A stretch of 5,966 nucleotides of DNA from CAYSIX01 sp964431205 (GCA_964431205.1 CAYSIX010000235.1:1-5966), one strand, 5' to 3'; positions 1 to 5,897 are shown, counted from the first letter of the stretch. Notes: a model not told the origin generated them from the sequence alone. Made by a program: numbers and translations.

Positions 1-10
1 AGGTGCGGGG

Positions 11-193
11 TTGAACGGCGAGTCGCCGCGGCCGTGGCTGGCGGTCATGTGGCGGTGCTGTCACACGTACAGCCGGGTGTACCGTAACCGGGCGGGGGAC
101 GCGTACGAGGGGCGGTGTCCGCGGTGCCAGCGCTCGGTGCGTGTGCGGATCGGCCCGTCGGGCAGTCACTGCCGCTTCTGGGTCGCGGAATGA
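11..193 (+). CDS. Small Cys-rich protein, probable zinc-ribbon type, function unknown
   Basis: This 60-residue, very basic protein has cysteines placed as in a small metal-binding fold: Cys16, Cys17 and His18 near the start, CPRC at 36-39, and His53-Cys54 near the end. A zinc site from Cys17/His18, Cys36, Cys39 and possibly Cys54 is plausible, but this is inference. The stretch RVYRNRAGDAYEGRCPRC followed by RVRIGPSG resembles short hypothetical proteins I associate with planctomycetes; I know no function for them. The start is uncertain. The entry uses TTG at 11, an ATG at 47 (residue 13) would give a 48-residue protein keeping all the cysteines, and the frame stays open to the left edge, so the gene could begin outside the window. 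It converges on the antiporter gene across about 240 non-coding bases. No promoter is visible. Confidence 0.6.
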   Translation: MNGESPRPWLAVMWRCCHTYSRVYRNRAGDAYEGRCPRCQRSVRVRIGPSGSHCRFWVAE

Positions 194-200
194 CAGCCCG

Positions 201-226
201 CGATGAACACGGACAAACACGGACGG
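201..226 (+). repeat. Degenerate CACGGA-type intergenic repeat, left copy
   Basis: GATGAACACGGACAAACACG and the following GACGG contain two copies of a 10-base unit, ACACGGACAA at 207-216 and ACACGGACGG at 217-226, which match at 8 of 10 positions. A weaker third echo, GACGCGGAT, begins near 237. From memory, sequences such as GATGAACACGGATAAACACGG recur between genes in planctomycetes, verrucomicrobia and some other GC-rich bacteria, and this looks like a worn copy. GGACAAACACGGA (211-223) also matches the reverse complement of 375-387 at 12 of 13 positions, so the two copies face each other. Its function is unknown. Confidence 0.5.
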
Positions 227-317
227 CCCGGCGATGGACGCGGATCGGGGACGGATTGTGTCGGGATCTGAGCGACGCGACGACGATTCGGCCGCCTTCC
301 GCTGGACTGAGGTGCAT

Positions 318-346
318 GCGTCTGTCGAGCCGCGGTGAGCAGACGC
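318..346. repeat. 7-bp inverted repeat (hairpin) in convergent spacer
   Basis: GCGTCTG at 318-324 is perfectly complementary to CAGACGC at 340-346, with a 15-base GC-rich loop containing CCGCGG. It lies about 85 bases beyond the stop codon of the minus-strand antiporter gene. It could end or stabilise that transcript, but no T-tract follows on either strand, so I do not call it an intrinsic terminator. Confidence 0.35.
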
Positions 347-370
347 CTCCCGTCGAGGGCCGCGTCCGTG

Positions 371-405
371 CCCCTCCGTGTTTTTCCATCTTCGTCTGTG
401 GCCAC
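371..405 (-). repeat. Degenerate CACGGA-type intergenic repeat, right copy
   Basis: Read on the minus strand, this stretch runs GGCCACAGACGAAGATGG and then AAAAACACGGAGG. It resembles the other end of the same intergenic repeat family as 201-226. TCCGTGTTTTTCC at 375-387 is the reverse complement of GGAAAAACACGGA, differing at one position from 211-223. The T5 run makes it one of the few AT-rich spots in the spacer. The rest of 194-430 holds no gene that I can support. Confidence 0.45.
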
Positions 406-430
406 GCAGGTGCCCGACCGGCGCGACGCG

Positions 431-2194
431 CTAATGCGGGCCCTCGGCCTCGGGCTCGCTGTCGGCCAGATTCAGCACCGCGAGAAACTCCGTCGGCGTC
501 GCGGCGCTGACCGCCTGCTCCCGCGTCTCGGCGTCCGCGAACGCCCGCGCCACCATCCCCAGCAGCTCGATCTGCACATCGGGCTGGTCGGTCGGCGTCA
601 GGATCAGAAAGATCAGCCGCGCCCGGCTGCCGTCCGAGGCGTCGAAGTCGATGCCCTCGGCGTGCCGGGCGATCAGCGTCAACGGCTTGCTCAGCTTCGC
701 CAGGCGCGCGTGCGGCACCGCCAGCCCGTTCGGCAGGCCCGTGTGCATGATCCGCTCCCGCGTCAGCACCGCCTCGGCGATCTCGTGCTTGTCCAGCCCG
801 GTCATCGCCGCCGCTCGTTCGGCCATCGCCCGGATCACCTGCTCGACCGTCGCCGCCTCCGGCTCGATGAGGATGTGCTTGTCGCTGAGCACGTCCTTGA
901 GCCGACGACGCTGCTTCGACTGCAGGATCCGCTGCATCGCCGGCCCGCTGATCAGGCTCGTGGCCAGGGCCATGATCACGATCGCCACCAGCAGCTCGTC
1001 GGTGATCAGGTCCGCCTCGCGCGCCAGTTGGCCGAGGATGATGCCCACCACGCCCTGCGCGGCCATGCCGAATCCGATCGCCAGGCTCTCGCGCTGGCTC
1101 ATCTTCGAGAACCGGGCGCCGAGGTAGCAGCCGCTGATCTTGCCCACGCACGCGGCCCCGAAGACGATCAGCACGCTGACCAGGTCGAAGCTCTCGATGA
1201 AGTTCACGCGCAGGCCAATGCTCGCGAAGAAGATCGGCGCAAAGATGTTGGTGATGAACTGGTGGATCGTGTCGCGCGTGCGCTGGCGCAGGTGGTGCGA
1301 GTCGCCGATCGCCACGCCGGCGATGAACGCCCCGAAGATCGAGTGCACGCCGAGGTACTCGGTGAACGCCGCGCACAGCAGCGCGATGATCGACACGAAG
1401 CTGAGCACCCCGCCGGGCCAGCTCCAGTGGGCCTGCACGAGCACGACCAGCCGATGCGCCACCCACCGCCCGACCGTCAGCATCAGCACCAGGAACACGA
1501 GCGTCAGCGACACGGTCATCGCCACGCCGGGCGCCGCTGAAGACGCCGCGACCGCGCCGCCCTCGATCCCCGCGCCCACCGGCGACAACGCCAGAACCAC
1601 CGCGAACCCGATCCACCCCACCAGGTCGTTCAGCATCGCCGACGAGAGGATCAGCATCCCCATGTCGCTCTTGGCGATGTTCAGGTCCAGCATGATCTTG
1701 GCGATCACGGGCAGCGCCGTGATCGACATCGCGATGCCCAGAAAGATCTGAAACGGCAGCGGCTCGGCGCCCGCGCCGATGCCCAGCGTCCCCGGCAGCA
1801 GCGCCGCCAGCGTGAACCCCAGCGTGAACGGGAACGCGATCCCCAACGCGCTGACCGCCAGCGCCGCCTTGCCCTGACGCCACACCGTCGAGAGGTCCAC
1901 CTCCAGCCCCACGACCAGCAGCAGCAGCGTCGCCGCCAGGATGATGAACCCGTCCAGCGCGATCCGCACCGAACCCTCGGGCGGGAACAGCCACGCGGAA
2001 ACGTCCGGGCTGATCGCCCCCAGCACCGTCGGCCCCAGCAGCACCCCCGCGAGGATCTCGCCCAGCACCGCCGGCTGGCGGTACTTGCGCGCCAGCTCCC
2101 CCAGCAACCGCGCCAGACCCAGCATCACCCCCAGCGACACCAGAAAGACCGTGATGTCGTGCGGTTTCAGATCGCCGGCGGCCAACAGTGTCAT
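431..2194 (-). CDS. Cation/proton antiporter (CPA2-like) fused to a PTS EIIA type-2 domain
   Basis: This 587-residue inner-membrane protein (from ATG at 2194) joins two domains. Residues about 10-420 are a Na+/H+-exchanger domain with roughly 12 hydrophobic segments. Family landmarks are GLEVDL (96-101), TALPVIAKI (159-167), LNDLVGW around Asn189-Asp190 and SIGLRVNF (325-332). Residues about 433-580 are a PTS EIIA (fructose/PtsN-like) domain, with the phospho-acceptor His495 in LAVPHAR. The exchanger should swap Na+ or K+ for H+; EIIA could report PTS phosphorylation state to it, which is inference. Two motifs are unusual: Asn-Asp replaces the Asp-Asp usual in electrogenic relatives, and GMAAQG (Gln380) stands where many relatives have a conserved Arg. 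A GTG at 2260 would add 22 Arg-rich residues. I prefer the ATG because the protein then starts just before its first membrane helix and GGAG lies 11 bases upstream. It is transcribed alone, divergent from the sigma operon. Confidence 0.9.
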   Translation of the reverse strand: MTLLAAGDLKPHDITVFLVSLGVMLGLARLLGELARKYRQPAVLGEILAGVLLGPTVLGAISPDVSAWLFPPEGSVRIALDGFIILAATLLLLVVGLEVDLSTVWRQGKAALAVSALGIAFPFTLGFTLAALLPGTLGIGAGAEPLPFQIFLGIAMSITALPVIAKIMLDLNIAKSDMGMLILSSAMLNDLVGWIGFAVVLALSPVGAGIEGGAVAASSAAPGVAMTVSLTLVFLVLMLTVGRWVAHRLVVLVQAHWSWPGGVLSFVSIIALLCAAFTEYLGVHSIFGAFIAGVAIGDSHHLRQRTRDTIHQFITNIFAPIFFASIGLRVNFIESFDLVSVLIVFGAACVGKISGCYLGARFSKMSQRESLAIGFGMAAQGVVGIILGQLAREADLITDELLVAIVIMALATSLISGPAMQRILQSKQRRRLKDVLSDKHILIEPEAATVEQVIRAMAERAAAMTGLDKHEIAEAVLTRERIMHTGLPNGLAVPHARLAKLSKPLTLIARHAEGIDFDASDGSRARLIFLILTPTDQPDVQIELLGMVARAFADAETREQAVSAATPTEFLAVLNLADSEPEAEGPH

Positions 2195-2383
2195 CGCGCC
2201 CTGTGCTCCGTGAACCTGATCGGCCCCCACCGAGGCGATGGGCCGTCGCCGCCGCTTCACCCCGCGCCGCCGCCGGCCTCGCGCGATCGCGCCCGGCGTT
2301 GCGGCGAGAGTGTATCAGCAAGCATGCGACGCTGGCGAGCCAAAGGCGCGGCCCATGCCAACCACGGCACCGAAGGCCGAGCA

Positions 2384-2414
2384 CGGCAAGACCTGCCGTC
2401 AGCGGGACTTGCCG
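2384..2414 (+). repeat. Strong hairpin upstream of the sigma-factor gene
   Basis: CGGCAAG (2384-2390) pairs perfectly with CTTGCCG (2408-2414). After one A-A mismatch the stem continues with CCTGC against GCGGG, including one G-T pair, and leaves a five-base loop CGTCA. The hairpin ends 54 bases before the sigma start codon and no T-run follows. It could be a protein-binding inverted repeat or structure in the 5' leader of the sigma mRNA; the sequence does not tell which. Confidence 0.4.
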
Positions 2415-2457
2415 GCCGCGCCCGCAAGATCCGCCCGCCGTCGCGACATCAACAGGT

Positions 2458-2461
2458 AGGA
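2458..2461 (+). promoter_or_regulatory. Ribosome binding site for the sigma-factor gene
   Basis: AGGA lies seven bases before the ATG at 2469, supporting that start. Confidence 0.55.
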
Positions 2462-2468
2462 TCAAGAG

Positions 2469-3098
2469 ATGGCCGGCCCGCGGCAGGAGAACCAGGTGAG
2501 CGGGCGCGCGGCGCAGACGCCGCTGGACGCCTCCGAGTTCGCCGAGCTGTTCCGCGGCTCGATGCGGAAGCTGTGGCTGATCGCCGCAGGCATGCTGCAC
2601 GACCGTCACCTGGCCGAAGACGCCGTGCAGGAAGCGGCGATGCTCGGGCTGTCCAAGCGCGGGCAGTTCGAGCGCGACACCAACTTCGCCGCGTGGATGA
2701 GCCAGATCGTCCGGCACGTGGCCCGAAACACACGGCGCCGTGAGGCCCGGCGGCGCATGGCACCGCTCGACGAACTTGAGCCGACGACGGGACGGAGCGG
2801 CGAAGGCGGGCCCGGTGCGAACCCCGGGCTCGGCCCGCGCGGCGAGATGCCCGACGACCAGCCCCATTTCGACGACCGCCTCCGTGCCGCCCTCGCCGAC
2901 CTGAGCGACACCGCCCGCGCCTGCCTGCTGCTGCGAACCATCGAGCAATTGGATTACGCGGAGATCTCCCGACTGCTCGAGATCCCGCCCGGCACCGCCA
3001 TGAGCCACGTGCACCGCGCCCGCCGGCAACTTCGCCGCGCCCTCGGCGGCGGGACCACGACGCCCGACTCGCCCGACTCGGAGACCCGCACGCGATGA
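2469..3098 (+). CDS. ECF-family RNA polymerase sigma factor
   Basis: This 209-residue protein has the two-domain layout of extracytoplasmic-function sigma factors. Region 2 covers about residues 24-96, with AEDAVQEA (49-56), the typical 2.1/2.2 core-binding signature, and NFAAWMSQIVRHVARNTRRR at the promoter-melting and -10 recognition part. Region 4 covers about 135-192, with LSDTARACLLLRTIEQLDYAEI leading into a helix-turn-helix and the basic VHRARRQLRRAL for -35 recognition. The linker (about 100-134) is long and rich in Gly, Pro and acidic residues. A basic, Gln-rich N-terminus and a Thr/Ser/Asp-rich tail flank the domains. It should direct polymerase to a small promoter set when released from its partner. 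Its TGA overlaps the next gene's ATG (ATGA), so the two are translationally coupled. The ATG at 2469 is supported by AGGA. The ECF subgroup cannot be assigned by eye. Confidence 0.92.
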   Translation: MAGPRQENQVSGRAAQTPLDASEFAELFRGSMRKLWLIAAGMLHDRHLAEDAVQEAAMLGLSKRGQFERDTNFAAWMSQIVRHVARNTRRREARRRMAPLDELEPTTGRSGEGGPGANPGLGPRGEMPDDQPHFDDRLRAALADLSDTARACLLLRTIEQLDYAEISRLLEIPPGTAMSHVHRARRQLRRALGGGTTTPDSPDSETRTR

Positions 3099-3937
3099 GC
3101 GAACGGCCCGCGCATCCCGAAGACCCCCGCCTCGAGCCGTACCTCGACGACCAGCTCGAAGACGCCGAGCGCGCCGCCTTCGAACGCGACGTTGCCGACC
3201 AGCCCGAGCTGCGCGGCGCCGTCAACCTGCAACGCCGGATCGACGCCGCGCTCGGCCGGCTGTATGACCCGCCCGATGCGCAGCGCGTCGCGGCCGAACT
3301 GGCGCGATCGAACGGCCGGGCAAGCGCATCGGGTGCGCACGCCGACCGCACCACCGACGCCAACGCCGCGTCGCCCGGTGCCTCGACAAACGACTCGCCG
3401 CCCCGCCCGTTCCGCTCCCGTGCCGTGATGTGGCGGCTCGCCGCGATGATCACGCTGGCCGCCGTCGGCGTCGTGGCGATCCGCCTGTGGCTGGCGCCCC
3501 CGCCGCTGGCGACCGACCCCTACCCGATCAGCGAGACGCCCCGGCCGATGACCGAGGTGTACCACGCCGAGGTCGCCGCCGGCTTCGAACCGCAGTGGGT
3601 CTGTGAGACCGACGAGGAGTTCGCTGGCTGGTACCGCAAGCAGGTGGGCCGGCCGCTGACGCTCGCGGCTCTGCCGTCCGGGGTCCGCGCCGCCGGCCTG
3701 TCGATCGACAACGTCTTCTCCCGTCGCACCATCTACCTGCTCGCCGAGGTCGAGGGCGCGCCCGTGATCGTCTTCGCCGACCGCGTGGAGAACGACGAGA
3801 CGCCGCGCGTCCCACCGGACTCTGATCTGCGCCTGTTCCGCAGGCAGCTCGGCGGCGTGGTGCTCTACGAGCTGACACCGCTCGATCAACCTTACCTTCT
3901 CGAACACCTTCGGCCATATTCACGTGATAACCCCTAG
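3095..3937 (+). CDS. Single-pass membrane anti-sigma factor-like protein
   Basis: This 280-residue protein overlaps the sigma gene by four bases, the usual place for a cognate anti-sigma factor. Residues 1-60 form a helical, acidic cytoplasmic segment (LEPYLDDQLEDAERAAFERD) similar in pattern to the start of anti-sigma domains, but the HxxxCxxC zinc ligands are absent. Residues 70-110 are a low-complexity Ala/Ser/Pro/Thr linker. One membrane helix spans about 111-132 (VMWRLAAMITLAAVGVVAIR). Residues 135-280 would be outside the membrane and hold a compact domain with WVCETDEEF (169-177), one lone cysteine (170), and alternating strands at RTIYLLAEVEGAPVIVFADR. I do not recognise this domain by name, though similar tails occur in planctomycete sigma-linked proteins. 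By inference it binds the sigma factor and senses an envelope signal. The anti-sigma role rests on gene order and topology, not on a definite family match. Confidence 0.75.
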   Translation: MSERPAHPEDPRLEPYLDDQLEDAERAAFERDVADQPELRGAVNLQRRIDAALGRLYDPPDAQRVAAELARSNGRASASGAHADRTTDANAASPGASTNDSPPRPFRSRAVMWRLAAMITLAAVGVVAIRLWLAPPPLATDPYPISETPRPMTEVYHAEVAAGFEPQWVCETDEEFAGWYRKQVGRPLTLAALPSGVRAAGLSIDNVFSRRTIYLLAEVEGAPVIVFADRVENDETPRVPPDSDLRLFRRQLGGVVLYELTPLDQPYLLEHLRPYSRDNP

Positions 3938-4070
3938 GCCACGGCGCGGAAAACTTCCGGCCCGGCGGCAATGGATCCGCCCGGCGCCGACATGAAGCAA
4001 TAGAAGCCCAGAAGCAAACGCGTGCCAGGCGATACGGATCGCCCCATCGCTCGCTCCAAGGAGACCGATC
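3938..4070. other. Spacer with short palindrome upstream of the dehydrogenase gene
   Basis: This 133-base gap follows the anti-sigma gene. It contains a 13-base palindrome, CGGAAAACTTCCG (3947-3959), ten bases past the stop codon. It could be an operator; its GGAAAACTT half also vaguely recalls ECF -35 elements, but I see no matching -10. A weak GGCGG/CCGCC stem follows at 3964-3981. There is no intrinsic terminator, so read-through from the sigma operon into the dehydrogenase gene is possible. Confidence 0.4.
4058..4063 (+). promoter_or_regulatory. Strong ribosome binding site for the dehydrogenase gene
   Basis: AAGGAG sits seven bases before the ATG at 4071, close to the ideal Shine-Dalgarno sequence and spacing. 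It fixes that start and suggests efficient translation. Confidence 0.8.
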
Positions 4071-5597
4071 ATGCTGCGCGCCCGAACCGTCACGCCCACC
4101 ATGCTCTTGCTCGCCACGGCAACCGCCGGCGGCGCGCAGGCCCAGATCGCCGACCCTGTCCCCGCCCCGATCGAGAAGGGCCCGTTCGCGATCGAGCTGC
4201 AGCTCGTCGCCGACAACCTCACCGCGCCCAACCTCCTGACCACCGCGCCCGGCGATCCCGACCGCCTCTTCGTCGTCGATCAGGCCGGCCAGGTGCAACT
4301 GATCAAGAACGGTGCCCTGCAGAGCACGCCTTACCTCGACGCCTCCGGCCTGCTCGTCGAGCTCGGGGGCATCATCCCCACCGCGCCGCAGACGCCCTTC
4401 CTCGACTTCGACGAACGCGGGCTGCTCGGCCTCGCCTTCCACCCCGGGTTCCACGACCCGCAATCCCCCGGCCACGGCAAGATCTACACCTACACGAGTG
4501 AACCCGTCAACGGCCCCGCCGACTTCACCGTCCCCCTGCCCGACGGCGAGTCGTTCAACCACCAGTCCGTCGTCCGCGAGTGGACCGTCGATCCCAACGC
4601 CGACACCGTCACCGGCGACCCCGCTTCCATCTCCCGCGTGGTCATGACCATTGACGAACCCCAGTTCAACCACAACGCCGGCGACCTGCGCTTCGGGCCC
4701 GACGGCCACCTCTACATCGGCGTCGGCGACGGCGGCAACGCCGACGACCAGGGCCCCGGACACAGCCCCCAAGGCAACGGCCAGGACCCCACCAACGTCC
4801 TGGGCACTCTCCTGCGCATCGACCCGCTCGGCACCAACCGCGGAACCTATGGCGTGCCCGACGACAACCCCTTCGCTGCCACCGACGGCCCCGAGCTCGA
4901 CGAGATCTTCGCCTACGGCCTGCGCAACCCGTTCCGTTTCAGCTTCGACGTCGATCCCGCGACCGGCCAACCCGACGGCGACGCCACCGGCCGTCTCATC
5001 GTCGCGGACGTCGGACAGAACGACATCGAGGAAGTCAACATCGTCACCGAGCCCGGCCAGAACTTCGGCTGGCGCATCAAGGAGGGCACCTTCCTCTTCG
5101 ACACAGGCGGGCCGTTCGATCCCGACAACGACCCCGACGGCTTCGTCACCGCCGACAGCCCCGGCTCCCCCGAGGGCCTGGTCGACCCGGTCCTGCAGTA
5201 CGACCATGACGAGGGCCTGTCGGTCATCGGCGGCCACGTCTACCGCGGCGACGCCATCCCTGAGCTGAAAGGCTGGTACATCTTCGGCGACTTCTCCCGC
5301 GACTTCTTCGGGCCCGACGGGCGGCTATTCGCCGGCAACCTCGAGACCGGCGAGATCGTCGAGCTGGTCATCGGCTTCGACGACCGCAACCTCGACCTGT
5401 TCGTCAAGGGCTTCGGCGTCGACCACGAGGGCGAGATCTTTGTCCTGTCCGGGATCAACCTCGGACCGTTCCGCGACGAAGAGGGAAACGGGTTCGGCCA
5501 GGTGCTCAAGATCGTGCCGGTGCCCGAGCCGGCCACGCTCACCTGGTGCGCGCTCGCCGCGATCCCGGGGCTGCGCCGTCGCTCTCCCCGTCCCTGA
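4071..5597 (+). CDS. Secreted PQQ-dependent sugar dehydrogenase-like beta-propeller protein with PEP-CTERM tail
   Basis: This 508-residue exported protein belongs to the soluble glucose/sorbosone dehydrogenase family (six-bladed propellers that oxidise sugars with PQQ and calcium). Residues 1-24 are a signal peptide ending AQA before Gln25. Family motifs follow in order: DRLFVVDQAGQVQLI (64-78), ERGLLGLAFHPGF (115-127), FNHNAGDLRFGPDGHLYIGVGDGG (199-222) with His201 at the catalytic-base position, LLRIDPLG (247-254), YGLRNPFRFSFD (282-293) with Arg285, ADVGQNDIEEVN (312-323), NFGWR (331-335), GGHVYRG (387-393) and YIFGDF (403-408). DxDxDG at 352-357 may bind calcium. After the last strand (GQVLKIVP) comes a PEP-CTERM sorting signal: PEP at 485-487, a short hydrophobic stretch (490-501), then RRR. 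The protein is probably handed to an exosortase for surface anchoring or release. Substrate is unknown; closely similar propellers (HHIP-like) are not all proven enzymes. An intrinsic terminator closes the unit. Confidence 0.92.
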   Translation: MLRARTVTPTMLLLATATAGGAQAQIADPVPAPIEKGPFAIELQLVADNLTAPNLLTTAPGDPDRLFVVDQAGQVQLIKNGALQSTPYLDASGLLVELGGIIPTAPQTPFLDFDERGLLGLAFHPGFHDPQSPGHGKIYTYTSEPVNGPADFTVPLPDGESFNHQSVVREWTVDPNADTVTGDPASISRVVMTIDEPQFNHNAGDLRFGPDGHLYIGVGDGGNADDQGPGHSPQGNGQDPTNVLGTLLRIDPLGTNRGTYGVPDDNPFAATDGPELDEIFAYGLRNPFRFSFDVDPATGQPDGDATGRLIVADVGQNDIEEVNIVTEPGQNFGWRIKEGTFLFDTGGPFDPDNDPDGFVTADSPGSPEGLVDPVLQYDHDEGLSVIGGHVYRGDAIPELKGWYIFGDFSRDFFGPDGRLFAGNLETGEIVELVIGFDDRNLDLFVKGFGVDHEGEIFVLSGINLGPFRDEEGNGFGQVLKIVPVPEPATLTWCALAAIPGLRRRSPRP

Positions 5598-5643
5598 ATC
5601 CGACGCGCGCTCCGACGCGACGACCCGGCCCGTTTCTCTTGAT

Positions 5644-5673
5644 TCCCCGGCGCGTCGCCGGGGATTTTTCTTT
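5644..5673 (+). terminator. Rho-independent terminator of the dehydrogenase gene
   Basis: CCCCGGCG (5645-5652), loop CGT, then CGCCGGGG (5656-5663), extended by one T-A pair and followed by TTTTTCTTT. It begins 47 bases after the stop codon. The T-rich tail lies only on the plus-strand side, so it acts in one direction, for the dehydrogenase transcript. Confidence 0.92.
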
Positions 5674-5897
5674 GTTGAGCTCGTAATGGTGTTGCATTAC
5701 CCGTCCATCCGCCCACGTCAAACCCGCACAAGCCGATCACCGCGCCACGCGGCCGCCCGGCTTCGGTTCGCGTGCGTACACCACGCTACCGACTCAACGA
5801 ACAATGCCCCGACCGGGTCGGGAGGGGTAGCCGCAAGTTGAATCCGAGACACGGGTTGGCACTCGCCGTCACCGGCGGTCATCGCGAGATGATCGAA
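5674..5897. other. Gene-free spacer between terminator and tRNA, with small hairpins
   Basis: I see no supportable coding sequence here. It contains several short inverted repeats: GTAATG/CATTAC (5683-5700, six-base loop), CCCGAC/GTCGGG (5808-5822, three-base loop), CGCCG/CGGCG (5864-5877) and a stem around a GCGA loop at 5876-5895, directly beyond the 3' end of the tRNA. The last one could act in tRNA trailer processing. None has a T-run typical of a minus-strand terminator. Confidence 0.45.

Larger units (their letters stand above)
2195..2468. other. Divergent intergenic region between antiporter and sigma-factor genes
   Basis: These 274 bases separate two divergently read genes and should hold both promoters. 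I could not pick out a convincing -35/-10 pair for either. The least GC-rich part is GTGTATCAGCAAGCATGCG, around 2310-2330. The clearest structure is the hairpin at 2384-2414. Open frames across the region look like GC-driven artefacts. Confidence 0.5.

Noticed and set aside
335..1540. 401-residue open frame on the plus strand
   Set aside because: It is antisense to the antiporter gene and its His/Arg/Gln-rich composition shows no fold or motif.
2195..2260. N-terminal extension of the antiporter from GTG at 2260
   Set aside because: It adds an Arg-rich segment unlike family N-termini; the ATG at 2194 fits the first membrane helix better. It is not fully excluded.
2159..2743. 194-residue plus-strand frame across the divergent spacer
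   Set aside because: It overlaps the start of the sigma gene in another frame, has no recognisable domain, and would remove the promoter region for both neighbours.
45..3029. 994-residue open frame on the minus strand
   Set aside because: It runs through the antiporter gene in another frame and antisense to the sigma gene. Its translation is low-complexity Ala/Gly/Arg with no domain, as expected from stop-poor GC-rich DNA.
3964..3981. GGCGG/CCGCC stem as terminator of the sigma operon
   Set aside because: Only five pairs and no T-tract, so it does not meet the pattern of an intrinsic terminator.
3528..5237. 569-residue open frame on the minus strand
   Set aside because: It is antisense to the dehydrogenase and anti-sigma genes, with a repetitive Val/Gly/Glu composition that mirrors their codons.
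5856..5871. TTGGCAC resembling a sigma-54 -24 element
   Set aside because: The GC expected at -12 with correct spacing is absent (CA instead), and no plus-strand gene follows.
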